A DNA stretch of 64,000 bases from Paraspadella gotoi (lineage: Eukaryota; Chaetognatha), in contig CM119263.1 of NCBI GenBank assembly GCA_051294375.1, forward strand, positions 8,319,992 through 8,383,991, in the 5' to 3' direction. The notes beneath the pieces were generated by a model. That model was given only the letters and a program-made list of their open reading frames with translations. It made no database searches and was not told where the DNA came from. Shown here one piece after another: positions 10,396 through 20,963 of the stretch. The translations under genes were made by a program, and so were the position numbers. Each line of letters opens with the position of its first letter. Position 1 is the first letter of the stretch.

Positions 10396-10706
10396 TCGGA
10401 TGCTTAAAGTAAGGGTAAACCAATAAAATAACTTCCTTCAGCGCATTTTTAGAATGGTTACGTTTTTAGAGTGATAGATTATTAGGTTTTCGTATTTTCG
10501 GGTTTTTGTTTAGGTATTGATTTCGTTTTTAGGTCTAGTCTAATATTTTTTATTTTGCCAACCTACTACGACATAAGGTAGGTAAGGAATGTTAATTATT
10601 TTTGTTTTTCAGTGTATTTCACAGCTTTATTTCAAGAATAGTTCATTTCAAGAAGAAGAAGATTTACAAGATTCGACGGCGAAGATATTAGTACAATTCG
10701 ATTGTT

Positions 10707-11012
10707 TCAATTTACTATTTTTTCCCGTAGGAGTAGTCTAAGGTTTTTTGTGTCGTAGTACGGTTGTGCGTCTCTAATATTTTTTGGTAAGGAGTCGAAT
10801 ATGCGCGGATCTTCAAAGATTCGGTCTTCCGTATCGGGGTCCTCATCGAGAATCGTAGAGGGACGTTTGAAGAATGCTTGTGACATGACTGAAGATATGC
10901 TTGGCGATTCTCTGATGCGGCCACCTGCGGTAAGGAAAATTTGAATATTTGAGATTGTGTTATTCGCCTCAGGTTGTTCGTGACCATGAAAGGCACCTTT
11001 TCGCCTCGCCAT
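10707..11012 (-). CDS. Hypothetical 101-aa open frame with downstream AATAAA
   Basis: A minus-strand frame opens with ATG at 11012 and ends in TGA at 10707. Within it, at about 10929, TTTTCCTTACCGCAG resembles a 3' splice acceptor, so the true exon may begin there. The remaining residues are mixed and non-repetitive, with an acidic patch (ILDEDPDTEDRIFEDPRIF) and a basic end (LRLLLREKIVN). An AATAAA lies 75 nt downstream (10626-10631 on the + strand as TTTATT), as expected for a last exon. No domain is recognised. The coding call rests on composition and gene-end signals only. Confidence 0.35.
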   Translation of the reverse strand: MARRKGAFHGHEQPEANNTISNIQIFLTAGGRIRESPSISSVMSQAFFKRPSTILDEDPDTEDRIFEDPRIFDSLPKNIRDAQPYYDTKNLRLLLREKIVN

Positions 11013-11305
11013 GTTCGATTGAAGGTCGAAGGGTTGATTTCGTTCTTAGCCGGTCGAAATTAACTTCGAGATCCTATTTCGTTCCTGCGGGGGGCGGAAA
11101 GTTGCATTTCGGTAAGCGTGTATATCGCTTTACCAAGATCGACAACCTTTTTATTTTTTTCTTTTACCTTTTCGGTTCCTTTTTTGGAATTCGAAATGGT
11201 CGGCGGTGCCGTATTATCCTTATAATTCGGGCTTCCATTAATATTCACGCTTCTTTCCTTTAGTTGGCTACTTTCGGAAGTCGCGGGTGTAACATATGTC
11301 GGGCT

Positions 11306-11412
11306 CGAAGATCGGCCACCGGGGTCAGTTGCAACCGGTCTTCGCGTCTTCGACCTAAGTGAAAAATATCGGGTTTAAAGTCGGCCACCGGGGTCAGTTA
11401 TAACCGACTTTA
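11306..11412 (+). repeat. Hairpin family 2: two tandem hairpins, same 19-nt loop, covarying stems
   Basis: Copy one pairs 11306-11315 with 11335-11344 (10 bp, one T-G wobble). Copy two pairs 11376-11384 with 11404-11412 (9 bp, perfect). Each encloses a 19-nt loop beginning CCACCGGGGTCAGTT and ending AA, differing only at two loop bases. The loop-proximal CGG/CCG is constant. Further out, a G-C pair in copy one is T-A in copy two, another G-C is A-T, an A-T is G-C and a wobble becomes a T-A pair. The paired changes are seen directly. A structured RNA or a folded DNA recognition site is inference. No described family is recognised. Confidence 0.85.
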
Positions 11413-12261
11413 GATTTCGATAAAGGCCAATATTGTTTTGCTTTATTTTTAGTTATTTGGTTAGTAATATGCCCGATGCTAGTAAACCGAAATTCTATGT
11501 TTTGTTAGTCAGTTAGTTAGTTGATATTTAGCTCCCAATGTCTCATTCCCCCCTGCCTTGTGTCAATTTATTTCTAGGATTCTTTTGTGTCATTTTTTTA
11601 GTTAGCGGGCAAGTGTTTTTAAGAGTCAAAATGAAGTCCAGTTTTTTAGCGTTTTCGTTTGTATTAATAATGGTTGTTTAACGGGTGTACTGAAACACGC
11701 CGTTCGAGTCAGGATTTACTTTTTTATTTCGCAGTCAGGTTTGGTACGCTTCGGTAACCGTAACACGGCGCTTCGCGATTGAGCGGGCTGATGAGCGGTA
11801 TCTTCGGCTGTACGCGTGACCCGATCGTACGAATCGAACTTCGAAGCCTGTTTATTGAGTCAGACAGAAGAATTTGATTATTACGGCTATTGTATTTTAC
11901 CATCTCGTACAATTTTGATCATAATTCGTGTCTTTGTACTCACTGTTTCGTCTTCAAACATCATGACTTGAAGTACAACTGCGTGTGGAAGAGAGCTAGC
12001 GCCGGTCAGTTGTCGTCTGCCGCCGTTGCTCGTCTCTCCGTTTTGTCGGCTTTTGAGGAAGACGGTTCCTGTTTTAATGGAATCGCAAAGTTTATTTTAG
12101 GTTTAGCAAGTAAGTCCTGGGCGCATTTTTTGCATACTCAGCGTTAAAATTTTTCCTTCTCTACTTTCCATCCCCCTGCGCCCGGATATATTTGATGATT
12201 ATTTCTAGACATGCTCGGGTATCCCAGTATGCCATGTTGGCATGCCTGAGATAGCGGGGGG

Positions 12262-12983
12262 TGTTACGAAATCATTATCAATATATATACCGTGGAAATC
12301 CAAACTTCTCTTCTTTCACCCCGATGCTCTTTTATTTCTATTTTACTAACGCAAGGAAATTCTATTTCTTCCGCGATCACAGCGACATCTTTGGTTTCTA
12401 ATTTGTATCATAGTATATATACTTAAGTACAGCTTCCGAGTGGCTACGCATGGCTGTTTCTGATTGGTTCCCGCCGTTTCTTTAGATCTCAGCCTTTGAT
12501 TTCTATCGACGTGTAACCTCTCAGATTTGTTCAGTCTTGCAATGCGTTTTCAATACTTTTTTAAAGATAAGAATCGCTTTTTAGATATCTCGGAAACTTC
12601 TTTTTTAAAGAAACCTTGTGATCGCTGGATTGGTGGATTTTCCTTGTGATAGAGGCAACCTTTTTCTACAATTTTGGCTTCAGAAAACAAGTAAGATGGA
12701 TTCTTTAAACTCTATATATATATTTGCTGAGTGTGTATTAAATGTTTTGTTATTCTTTGCCAGGACTTCTAACTCCATCTCATCGACTTTAGATAGAAGT
12801 GCTGGGCTTCGACTTTGTCGTCAGATCATCATCTTGAGCGTCTTGACCGGCGCCATCGTCTCGTCCGCGCCATCTCAACTCGAATTCCTCTCGTTTTGAT
12901 AGCGCAGGATCAGCTCAGCCAGTTAGTTGTCAACGACAGCCACCTCTACGAACTTAGTTCAATACAATGTTATCAATGACACC
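12262..12983 (+). mobile_element. Possible long terminal repeat start (TGTTACG after a G-run)
   Basis: A hairpin (ATGCC/GGCAT, 12229-12243) is followed by GGGGGG at 12256-12261 and then TGTTACG. A polypurine tract directly before a TG dinucleotide is the usual layout at the start of a 3' long terminal repeat. The end near 12983 is a guess based on a CA followed by TGGCGC at 12985. No second copy of this sequence is present in the window, so the call is weak. Confidence 0.2.
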
Positions 12984-13093
12984 TTGGCGCGCGAGGTTTT
13001 CCCGACTTCTCAGATGTTTTGGTTTTCGGTCGAGTGTAACATTTACGAACTTGATTTATTTTGTATTATGTATTTTGGCTTAAGTTATCGCTT

Positions 13094-13261
13094 CACGTGC
13101 AAAGTTGTTGGATCACGTTCGACTTTTCCTATCACGTCTTGGGTCATGTGCGGCGCATTGCGTCTGGTTTGGGTCACGTGCAACATTTCGTGTCGCGTTA
13201 TGGGTATCGTGTGACGTTTTGGGTCATCTTGTGGGTCACGTGCAACTTTTCGGGTCACGTT
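13094..13261. repeat. Degenerate tandem repeat with CACGTG cores
   Basis: Irregular units of the type GGGTCACGTGCAACATTTCG recur across this stretch. Perfect CACGTG hexamers lie at 13094-13099, 13175-13180 and 13237-13242, with degraded versions (TCACGTTCG, TCATGTGCG) between them. The array ends where the dispersed repeat at 13262 begins. Confidence 0.65.
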
Positions 13262-13825
13262 CGGCGTCGCATGTTTGTTTTGAAGAGGAAATTGGAAGAT
13301 CTGCTCAAAAACCTTCGGAGAATTTGGAATGTCTGAGATGGAGATGCTCTTCTTCCTTGCTTTCTTTCTTTCTTTTACTTACTTTTTTCGGTTTATCATT
13401 TTTTCATTCCCCTTTTTCTATTCTACTATAATTGTACCCATTTCATATAATATATCATACACTGTTATATTTCTTTTTACTCTTATTTTCATTATTTTTT
13501 TTTTGTATAGATTTTTTTTTATTTAGTTAAAAGTCCATTTTTTATTCTTACCATTTTCTTTTTTTGTTTTTGTCAAAAAAATAAATTGTTTTATTTTTTT
13601 CATAATTTCCCGTTTTTCGTGTTTATCTTCTCTCCCTTTCTTTTTAATGTCGAATTGTCTGTGAGCTTTTTCTCCCATCTTTTCTGTCTTTTCTGTCTTT
13701 TCTGTCTTTTCACCCGAATCCAATTTTTCACTCAAAAAAATGATGTAGAAAATTGACGAATTTTTTTCCCCTTCGAGAAAGTCAAAAGAAATTTCCGCCT
13801 ACGCCTTAGCAGCTACTGTATCCGC
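13262..13825 (+). repeat. Dispersed duplication, copy A
   Basis: This T-rich segment is the inverted partner of 44548-45135. Long stretches match, for example ACCTTCGGAGAATTTGG and AATTTCCCGTTTTTCGTG in this copy, and most differences are one- or two-base indels. Apparent ORFs in it are Phe/Ile/Leu-rich and appear unrelated to coding. Confidence 0.9.
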
Positions 13826-15052
13826 TGCTGCGCTGAGCCATCGGCGGCGGCGGCGGCAGAGGGGGGACGCTGCAGGGACAGTTGAGCAGAGAGTCTTCTG
13901 TTAAAAAAAGTGTCGAAAGTCATGGAAAAACATGATAAACGTTAATTGACTCGAAGCGAATATCGTCTGAAAAGAGAACAAAATTTAATTTGATGAAACA
14001 CGACAAAAAAAGAGAGGAAGAATTAAATGGTCCTAAAAAAGGCGAAAGAAAAAAAAACCTTTGTTTAATGCCTACGAAGCTTTTTATTGTTTTTATTCTT
14101 TTTTCAAAACCAGTATTATTGACATACTTGACAACCTCAAGAAGTCGCTGCTCTACGCCGCGTCGTTAAACCTACTGTGCTCTTTTTAATTAAATACTAC
14201 ATCGATGTAATAAAATCGTTCGTGTTTTTTTTTTTTTTTTTTTCGGGTTTATTCTGAATTCCTGATGCGACCTTGAAACGATCAAACGCGTCCAAACGAG
14301 AAACTCCTTTTTTTTAGCAGAAATCAATTTTTTTTTTTTAATTTTTCAATCGATTCCCTTTTTTTTTCCTCGTCTTTCTCATTAGTTTTTCTCTACATAA
14401 TAATAGTTCTTCTTTTTCTCGTCATCATTTATTTAATCCGTTCTCTCATCTTTCCTTGTTCTCCTTCATTTCCTTGTTCTCCTTCATTTCCTTGTTCTCC
14501 TTCTCAGTAGTCAGAATCGTACGATTCCATTCGCTCTCCCTCTCCTTCCCTCATCACCCTAGTGCTATCCTCACCCCCGACCCTCAACCTCGCCCCCCCC
14601 CGCAAACTCCGACCCCCCTCCGGCGCGCCCCCTCCGCGAAATGACGTTCGTAGGGAGAATCGATTTTTTATTCTCTTTGAATTTGCGTCGAAAATTGCGT
14701 CATTCCTTTTTTTATTGATTTCTTTGCCCCGAAAAAGCGCCAATATTTTCCCATGCTCGGTTGTTAGGAGAGAGAGAGAGAGAGAGATTTGCAAGTTATA
14801 ATTTGTAAAAGTAGTTTAAGCTTTTCAGTTTAATTTTTGGGTGTCAATGGAACAAGTCAAACAACAGATCCGATACAAAGGGACCACGGTCTAAATATTT
14901 TATATAGAACAAAGGTTTCACGCGACCGTACGATTTCAACGACCGCATGCCCAATTTTTAAAGATAAACGTCATAATTACGCTTATGCTGATGCGTTTTC
15001 TCATTCGTGATATTTCCCGCAAATTTCTGTCCAGTTATCCCTAAACAATTAT
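13826..15052. other. AT-rich spacer, no gene seen
   Basis: Contains a short GGC run (about 13843-13860), long T-homopolymers, a C-rich stretch (14560-14640) and a short GA tract near 14770. No credible coding or RNA gene. Confidence 0.6.
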
Positions 15053-15168
15053 CTTGTAAGAGTGATGGAGGCCTTAAACAACCAAAGCCTGTCCAAAGTC
15101 AGGGGCAAGATATAGCTTATTTATTAAATGAATATATAATTTTTATATTGGTTGTACCAATTTCATAA
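15053..15168 (+). repeat. Short dispersed element, copy 1
   Basis: Runs from CTTGTAAGAGTGATGGAGG to TTGGTTGTACCAATTTCAT. A copy in the opposite orientation lies at 28127-28236 with roughly 90 percent identity by eye. Partial copies lie at 49550-49590 and 51940-51970. It has no coding capacity. The GGTTGTACC near its end is almost palindromic. The class (SINE tail, MITE or other) cannot be decided here. Confidence 0.85.
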
Positions 15169-15237
15169 AACTTTGCAAAACAAATACATAAAACTTTGTT
15201 GGTTAAAGTTGATCTGATACGATGACGTTGACACGTC

Positions 15238-15265
15238 GACGAAGATGGCGACGACGAAGAAGAAT

Positions 15266-15303
<38 letters not shown>
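15238..15303. repeat. (GAC)n tract
   Basis: GAC/ACG trinucleotide repeat. An inverted (GTC)n partner lies at 15583-15662, about 280 bp downstream, so the two could pair. Confidence 0.97.
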
Positions 15304-15305
<2 letters not shown>

Positions 15306-15582
15306 CCCTAACGTAAGCAGCTGTGAGACTCTCACTGAGAGCTCTGAAAAAAAAAAGTTTCCCCCCTTTATATGCGTACCTCGTAGCGAAGGAGCAAAGG
15401 GGGGAGAGACCGCAGGGGGAGGAGACACGGAGGGGGGGGGAGTGGCAAAGACCCTGGAAAAGTTGGGGGGGACGGGAGGGAGGGGGCGAAATAAACGAGA
15501 AGGACAACAAAGGCTGACGAATTCTGAATCTCATCGAGAATTCCATATCGTCTACAACAATTTCCATTCGCAGAATCGTCCT

Positions 15583-15662
15583 CGGTGTCGTCGTCGTCGT
15601 CGTCGTCGTGTCGTCGTCGTCGTCGTCGTTCGTCGTCGTCGTCGTTCTTCGTCGTCGTCGTC
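15583..15662. repeat. (GTC)n tract
   Basis: GTC trinucleotide repeat with single-base phase shifts. A weaker GTC patch continues to about 15745 and another lies at about 16040-16062. Confidence 0.97.
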
Positions 15663-16204
15663 CTAATCGCCATTACCGCCGTCACCGTCTTTGCCATAAC
15701 TGATAATGACGTCGTCACCGTCGTCGTTGTTGAAGTCGTTGTCTTCGTGATAAAATCAAACTCCTTTTATCAATTGAGAATTGGTAACTTTTTGTAATAT
15801 TCGTATATTTGATATATTTGCTTATATAAATTATATATTATATGTATATATTGCGTAACTTGAACAGCTTTACTCATTGCTGTCGTCTTCGATTTCGCCG
15901 TCGTGTCATGTCATTAAAATAGATTCCCTTTTTTGTCAACAAGATCCATGTTTTTCAAATTAAGTCGCCTTGTAACAAATTTATTATAATATCTCACGGT
16001 TATCGTTTTCGTCGTCGTCATCGACGTCAACGTCCTCACTGTCGTCGTCGTCGTCGTCATCTTCTTTCTAGTAAATTCTCTCAGAAAAGAAAAACGAAAA
16101 AAAAAAGTTTCTTTTGTTATGTTAAGTTTCGTTGGAGGGAAAATCTCATGAAGACGAATTCGAGAAGAGTGTGACCGAAAAAAACCGGGACGGCCCGCGT
16201 AGGA

Positions 16205-16289
<85 letters not shown>
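16205..16289. repeat. (CGG)n tract, about 28 units
   Basis: An essentially pure GGC/CGG repeat of 85 bp on the + strand. The minus strand reads CCG, which gives a polyproline frame of about 28 residues in a small ORF (16117-16323); that is not evidence of a gene. The neighbouring non-repetitive DNA (16300-16640) shows no recognised gene. Confidence 0.98.
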
Positions 16290-16290
<1 letters not shown>

Positions 16291-17260
16291 CGGCGGAGGC
16301 CCTGATGACTTAACTCTGTTCATTCACTCACCTGACGCCATCCAGCGCTGATGACTTTTTTCACGCTTCTCGGATCTCTTTCGTTACTCCAAGTAGGACA
16401 ACCAATCACCGCATCGTGTCCTAATGCGTCCAGCCAATCACCTGCCCTTTGCCCACCTCCTAAATCCTTCCGCACACCTTTTTTTTTCGCTTCCAACATC
16501 ACGTGAACGTCTCTCTCCAGACAGATCCCATTACTATCCGTCAAACCTAATCCCTTCGATGTCGTTATCATTACCCACATATTTTTTCGCGGACCAAAAC
16601 GCTGTCACAATTCACTGCGATTCACGACGCCCTTTTTTTTCCCNNNNNNNNNNNNNNNNNNNNNNNNNNNNNNNNNNNNNNNNNNNNNNNNNNNNNNNNN
16701 NNNNNNNNNNNNNNNNNNNNNNNNNNNNNNNNNNNNNNNNNNNNNNNNNNNNNNNNNNNNNNNNNNNNNNNNNNNNNNNNNNNNNNNNNNNNNNNNNNNN
16801 NNNNNNNNNNNNNNNNNNNNNNNNNNNNNNNNNNNNNNNNNNNNNNNNNNNNGAAGACCGTTCGCCTTACCTTTTGCTTTACCTTCGTCGGTCCTCCGCG
16901 ACCTCACCTCGATTTCTTTCACCTCACTTCGACTCTCCCTCGGAATCTGAGAATTTCCGCCATCAGGCCTCTCGTGTTCACTAACTCGGTTTTCAAGACG
17001 ACGACGACGAGGACGACAATTTTATTTTTTTCCGTCGCTACGTCTCAAACTATATAAAATTGACAAAACTAAATGAAGGGATTTTCGAGATCCATTGCGG
17101 GCATAACATTTTGAAAATGTAAGTTGACGAATGCAACGTCACGCAGTCGGTTGGCGATATTTACCTCCCAATGGACCGATCCAAAAGACAGTTGAAAGTT
17201 GAGCGGGATTTTGTATAATATTTTATTCTCTTAAGTTTTATTTCGTTTTTTGTCGCGTTT

Positions 17261-17265
<5 letters not shown>

Positions 17266-17293
<28 letters not shown>

Positions 17294-17868
17294 NNNNNNN
17301 NNNNNNNNNNNNNNNNNNNNNNNNNNNNNNNNNNNNNNNNNNNNNNNNNNNNNNNNNNNNNNNNNNNNNNNNNNNNNNNNNNNNNNNNNNNNNNNNNNNN
17401 NNNNNNNNNNNNNNNNNNNNNNNNNNNNNNNNNNNNNNNNNNNNNNNNNNNNNNNNNNNNNNNNNNNNNNNNNNNNNNNNNNNNNNNNNNNNNNNNNNNN
17501 NNNNNNNNNNTCTTTGCAGCGCCGAATCTTTCGACGGCGGCGCACGTATCGGCGGAGGTTCACGAAACGAATGGGGCCAAGATCAACGAAGATGGGACCG
17601 ACGTCGCCGCTGNNNNNNNNNNNNNNNNNNNNNNNNNNNNNNNNNNNNNNNNNNNNNNNNNNNNNNNNNNNNNNNNNNNNNNNNNNNNNNNNNNNNNNNN
17701 NNNNNNNNNNNNNNNNNNNNNNNNNNNNNNNNNNNNNNNNNNNNNNNNNNNNNNNNNNNNNNNNNNNNNNNNNNNNNNNNNNNNNNNNNNNNNNNNNNNN
17801 NNNNNNNNNNNNNNNNNNNNNNNNNNNNNNNNNNNNNNNNNGAGAGAGAGAGAGAATGAATGAATGAA
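17266..17868. repeat. CT/GA repeats around two large gaps
   Basis: A CT tract (17266-17293) runs into a 217-N gap. A 102-bp GC-rich island follows (17511-17612), then a 229-N gap and a GA tract (17842-17854). Too little sequence is visible to judge the island. Confidence 0.9.
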
Positions 17869-18146
17869 ACTAATTCCGGTGCCTTCCTTAGGTTGCATCA
17901 GAGTTGAAAGGAACTGAAGGCTTCGATCTCTTTTCTTTTCTTCCAATTCGCAATGTCAGAAATTCGAGGCCTCACACACAAGACATATACGGCACACACA
18001 AACATATTGTTCTTTCTTCCTTCATATTCGTTCATGAAACGACGATTGCGCCCATATCATGTTTAATATGAAAAAAAACAGGCTGGGTCGCAATGTTATC
18101 CTAAAAAAGTTCAAAATTACATCTTAATATTTCCATAAAACACGTA

Positions 18147-18600
18147 TTGCGCGTCGTAAATTCGATTATTTTAGCTCTTTTCCAAAACACTCAAATCTCT
18201 CTTGTTCCCCATCTACACCTCTTCCCGAACAATTCCAGTCGCCTTTTCCCAAAGTCTTACCCCGATTTTCCGTTCTTTTGTAAGACCTCCCCGACATTAC
18301 CGGTTGCCCTTTTTCGGACCTACTCCCGCTCATTTTCCAGTCGCCTTACTCTACCTACTTTCTCGCATTCCAGTCGCCCCTTTCACCTCCTTTTCCTTTT
18401 CCATTTTCCTTTACCTCTCTTCCAATTACCTTTTCCTCTCTCGCCAATCTCCCCTTTTGTTTTTCTCCCTCTTACAACCCCCGCCTCCTCCTCTTTTTCC
18501 CCTCTCTCTCTTAATAGTCCCCGCTCCCACCTCAGATTCCGCACACCCCCCCCCAAAATTCCACCCACCCTTTCCTCCCCTCTCCCCCCCGATTCCTAAA
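18147..18600. other. Pyrimidine-rich tract on the + strand
   Basis: C/T-rich sequence made of CCTTTTCC- and CTCCC-like words, with long C-runs near 18547-18590. The open frames are Pro/Ser/Phe-rich and follow composition. No gene is claimed. Confidence 0.7.
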
Positions 18601-19689
18601 CCCCGCGAATGAGGCTTCCGTTTCACGAAGAATCATGAAAATGTTTCTTTTTTCACTTTCTGCCGAGATCAAAATGGAGTTCTGAGCCTCCTTGATATTC
18701 ATCCTCCTCTTCATTTTCATCTTCCTTTTTTTTTTTGGATGGGCAAAGAAAAAACAGACGAAGAACATTTTTACGTTGCGTCGGGCAACGACTTTCGAAC
18801 AAGAATAAAGCATAAAGGCTTCTGCTGTTTTAACACGAGGAGCAGAGAGATGATGAGAGAGACTCGAGATAGAGAGAGAAGAGAAGCACGACGAGAGAGA
18901 GAAGAGAGAGACGGAGAGAGAGAGGAGATAGCAGAGAGAGAGATTATAGTGTTTTGAAAAGAGCCTAAAATAATCGGAATTACGACCGCGCAATACGCTG
19001 TTTTATATCTCTCTCTTTTTNNNNNNNNNNNNNNNNNNNNNNNNNGGGACTGGAAATGAGCGGGAGGAGATTGAGAAGGCGAATGGAAATGAGGAGTAAA
19101 CTGAAGATAAAAGTCGATTGTTAAACTGGAGAGGAGGAGGCGTTGAATTTCCAAGGAGAAAGTTGAGCGAGAAACGACGGATGAGTCTCGAGTCTCTGAT
19201 AAAATATGGAGGACGCGAATTTCCCGTCGAATGCGAAAAAATTAGATGAGATGAGAGAAGAAATCATCGATGGAACTAATTTGGAAGAAGAAGAGAAGGA
19301 AGCTTGTCAGCGGCCGATACGATCTTTGGAATGCCATCGAAAGAACTATATGCAATTGATATTAACTATTCTTTTAATAGAACCATGCTGTCAATAATTG
19401 GCATTGTCGGCACCACGCCATTAATGGCAATATCATCGACGTTGCCAACGAAAACACTCTGGCAGTATCGATTTGCCATTGATTTCATCTCGATCGATGC
19501 CTCCTTGCTCTTTTGTCAATTTCCATTCAGTCGAATGACAAAGGCGGGGACGAAGAGCGCCCCCTTTCCTAGACAGGGCCGTGACTTGGCCGACACGGTA
19601 GCCCACCCTCTGGCGACCATCCTCCCCCGCAGGAACTGACGGTTTATCGAACCGGATCGAAATCCCGGCTCCGGAAATGAGTCGGAGGA

Positions 19690-19792
19690 TTAAATCGTCT
19701 CCGCCGCTGCCGCCGCCGTCGCTGCCACCGCCGCCGCCGCTGCACCCGCCATCGGCGCCGGCATTTTGTCCACGCCGCCGCCGCCGTTGACA
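19690..19792. repeat. CCG-rich interrupted trinucleotide stretch
   Basis: CCGCCGCTGCCGCC-like repeats with interruptions, followed by ordinary AT-rich DNA. A small + strand ORF ends just before it near 19639. Confidence 0.8.
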
Positions 19793-20004
19793 TCTGGCGG
19801 AAAAGAGATAAAACCGACTCGTTTGTCAGATTTTTTTTTCCCTGTTGTTGGTTTTTTATGAGCGAGTTTGTTTTTTTTTCGTTTCTTTTGTTTTTGTTTT
19901 GATTTAATTTTTTTTTAGAAAGAGCAAAGGCTTATCGAGGCAACTCGATTTAGGACTCTGTCTCACTGTCTCTCTCTCTNNNNNNNNNNNNNNNNNNNNN
20001 NNNN

Positions 20005-20084
<80 letters not shown>

Positions 20085-20209
20085 GTTTTCTTCCTTTTAC
20101 ATTCTCTTCTTTAATTTGTCAAGCAATATAATTCAAATCAATTAACTTTTCTATTTTTTTCTGTGCTGTGTGTGTTCTTCACTCTCTCCTCTTCTCTCCT
20201 CTTCTCTCT

Positions 20210-20252
<43 letters not shown>
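20005..20252. repeat. (CT)n tracts after a 25-N gap
   Basis: CT runs at 20005-20082 and about 20215-20252. The adjoining gap 19980-20004 is exactly 25 N. Confidence 0.95.
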
Positions 20253-20257
<5 letters not shown>

Positions 20258-20299
20258 TGTTTTTCCTCGTCTCTCTGTTCTATTTATTCGGTTTTTTTT

Positions 20300-20412
20300 T
20301 CACGTTTTCCTTGTATTTGAGAAGAAAAATTTTTTAGTTCGCTTCGTGTTTTATCGCTGTTTTGATTCGTGTCATTCCGAAGAAGAGAGAATGAGAAAAA
20401 TAGTGGAAATGC
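20300..20412 (+). repeat. Direct duplication, first copy
   Basis: GTTTTCCTTGTATTTGAGAA through AAAATAGTGGAA is repeated at 20858-20963 with only a few single-base differences. The intervening DNA is CT-rich. Confidence 0.95.
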
Positions 20413-20524
20413 TCTCCGTCTCTGTCTCTCTTCTCTCAATATTAGCCCCCCCCCAACATTCCTCTCTCTCCTCTCTTCTCTCCCTCTTCTTCTTCTCTCT
20501 CCTCCTCTCTCCGCTCTCCTCCTC

Positions 20525-20555
<31 letters not shown>

Positions 20556-20857
20556 TTCTCACGCTCTCTCCTCTATCACACCATTCCATCACGGGCCTCA
20601 GTGAAGAGATGGGAACCGATAAAGTTAATCTTTTTCCGACAATCTTTCGTCTTTCCACCAAAAAAAAAAATAAAACTGGAGGAAAAATGTGAATGTAAAA
20701 AACAACCGAAAGCCGGAGAACCTCGCTCTCTCTATCTTTTCTATCCTCTCCCTCATCTTCCTGCTCGTCTCATCTCTTCTCCTCCTCGCTCTATCTCTCT
20801 TCCTCTCTCGCTTCCGATTCGCTCTCCGGTCATCTCTCTCGTTCTCCTCTCTCCTCT

Positions 20858-20963
20858 GTTTTCCTTGTATTTGAGAAGAAAACATTTTTTAGTTCGCTTC
20901 GTGTTTTATCGCTGTTTTGATCGTGTCATTCCGGAAGAAGAGAGAATGAGAAAAATAGTGGAA
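20858..20963 (+). repeat. Direct duplication, second copy, ends at a 399-N gap
   Basis: Near-identical to 20300-20412. It stops at the base before the gap at 20964-21362, so the length of the duplicated unit is unknown. Confidence 0.95.

Larger units (their letters stand above)
3800..13261. mobile_element. T-rich, hairpin-rich block, probably a transposable element or a mosaic of several
   Basis: From about 3.8 kb the sequence changes from CT/GA repeats to DNA with a marked excess of T over A on the + strand, punctuated by GC-rich islands. It contains a Gag-like broken reading region at 5.06-6.54 kb, many short hairpins (5.1-11.4 kb), a polypurine-plus-TGTTACG junction at 12.26 kb and almost no dinucleotide microsatellite. 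The right limit is set near 13262, where a segment with a second copy at 44.5-45.1 kb begins. The left limit is a guess. No polymerase, recombinase or transposase domain was recognised inside, so the class is unknown. It could be the remains of a long-terminal-repeat element, several nested elements, or an unusual non-coding locus. Composition and boundary are seen directly; the mobile-element reading is inference. Confidence 0.4.

Noticed and set aside
11780-11830. Hammerhead ribozyme suggested by CTGATGAG at about 11788
   Set aside because: No GAAA core segment follows at a suitable distance and no flanking stems close the junction.
11724-11912. 62-codon minus-strand frame, and the 86-codon + strand frame at 11890-12147
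   Set aside because: Both have ordinary composition, but they are short, overlap, point in opposite directions and lack splice, poly(A) or motif support, so neither is called.
12985-12990. TGGCGC as a retroelement primer-binding site
   Set aside because: Only six bases fit; the following bases do not match a tRNA 3' end I can name.
16117-16323. Polyproline protein on the minus strand
   Set aside because: It is a direct translation of the CGG repeat with short arbitrary flanks.
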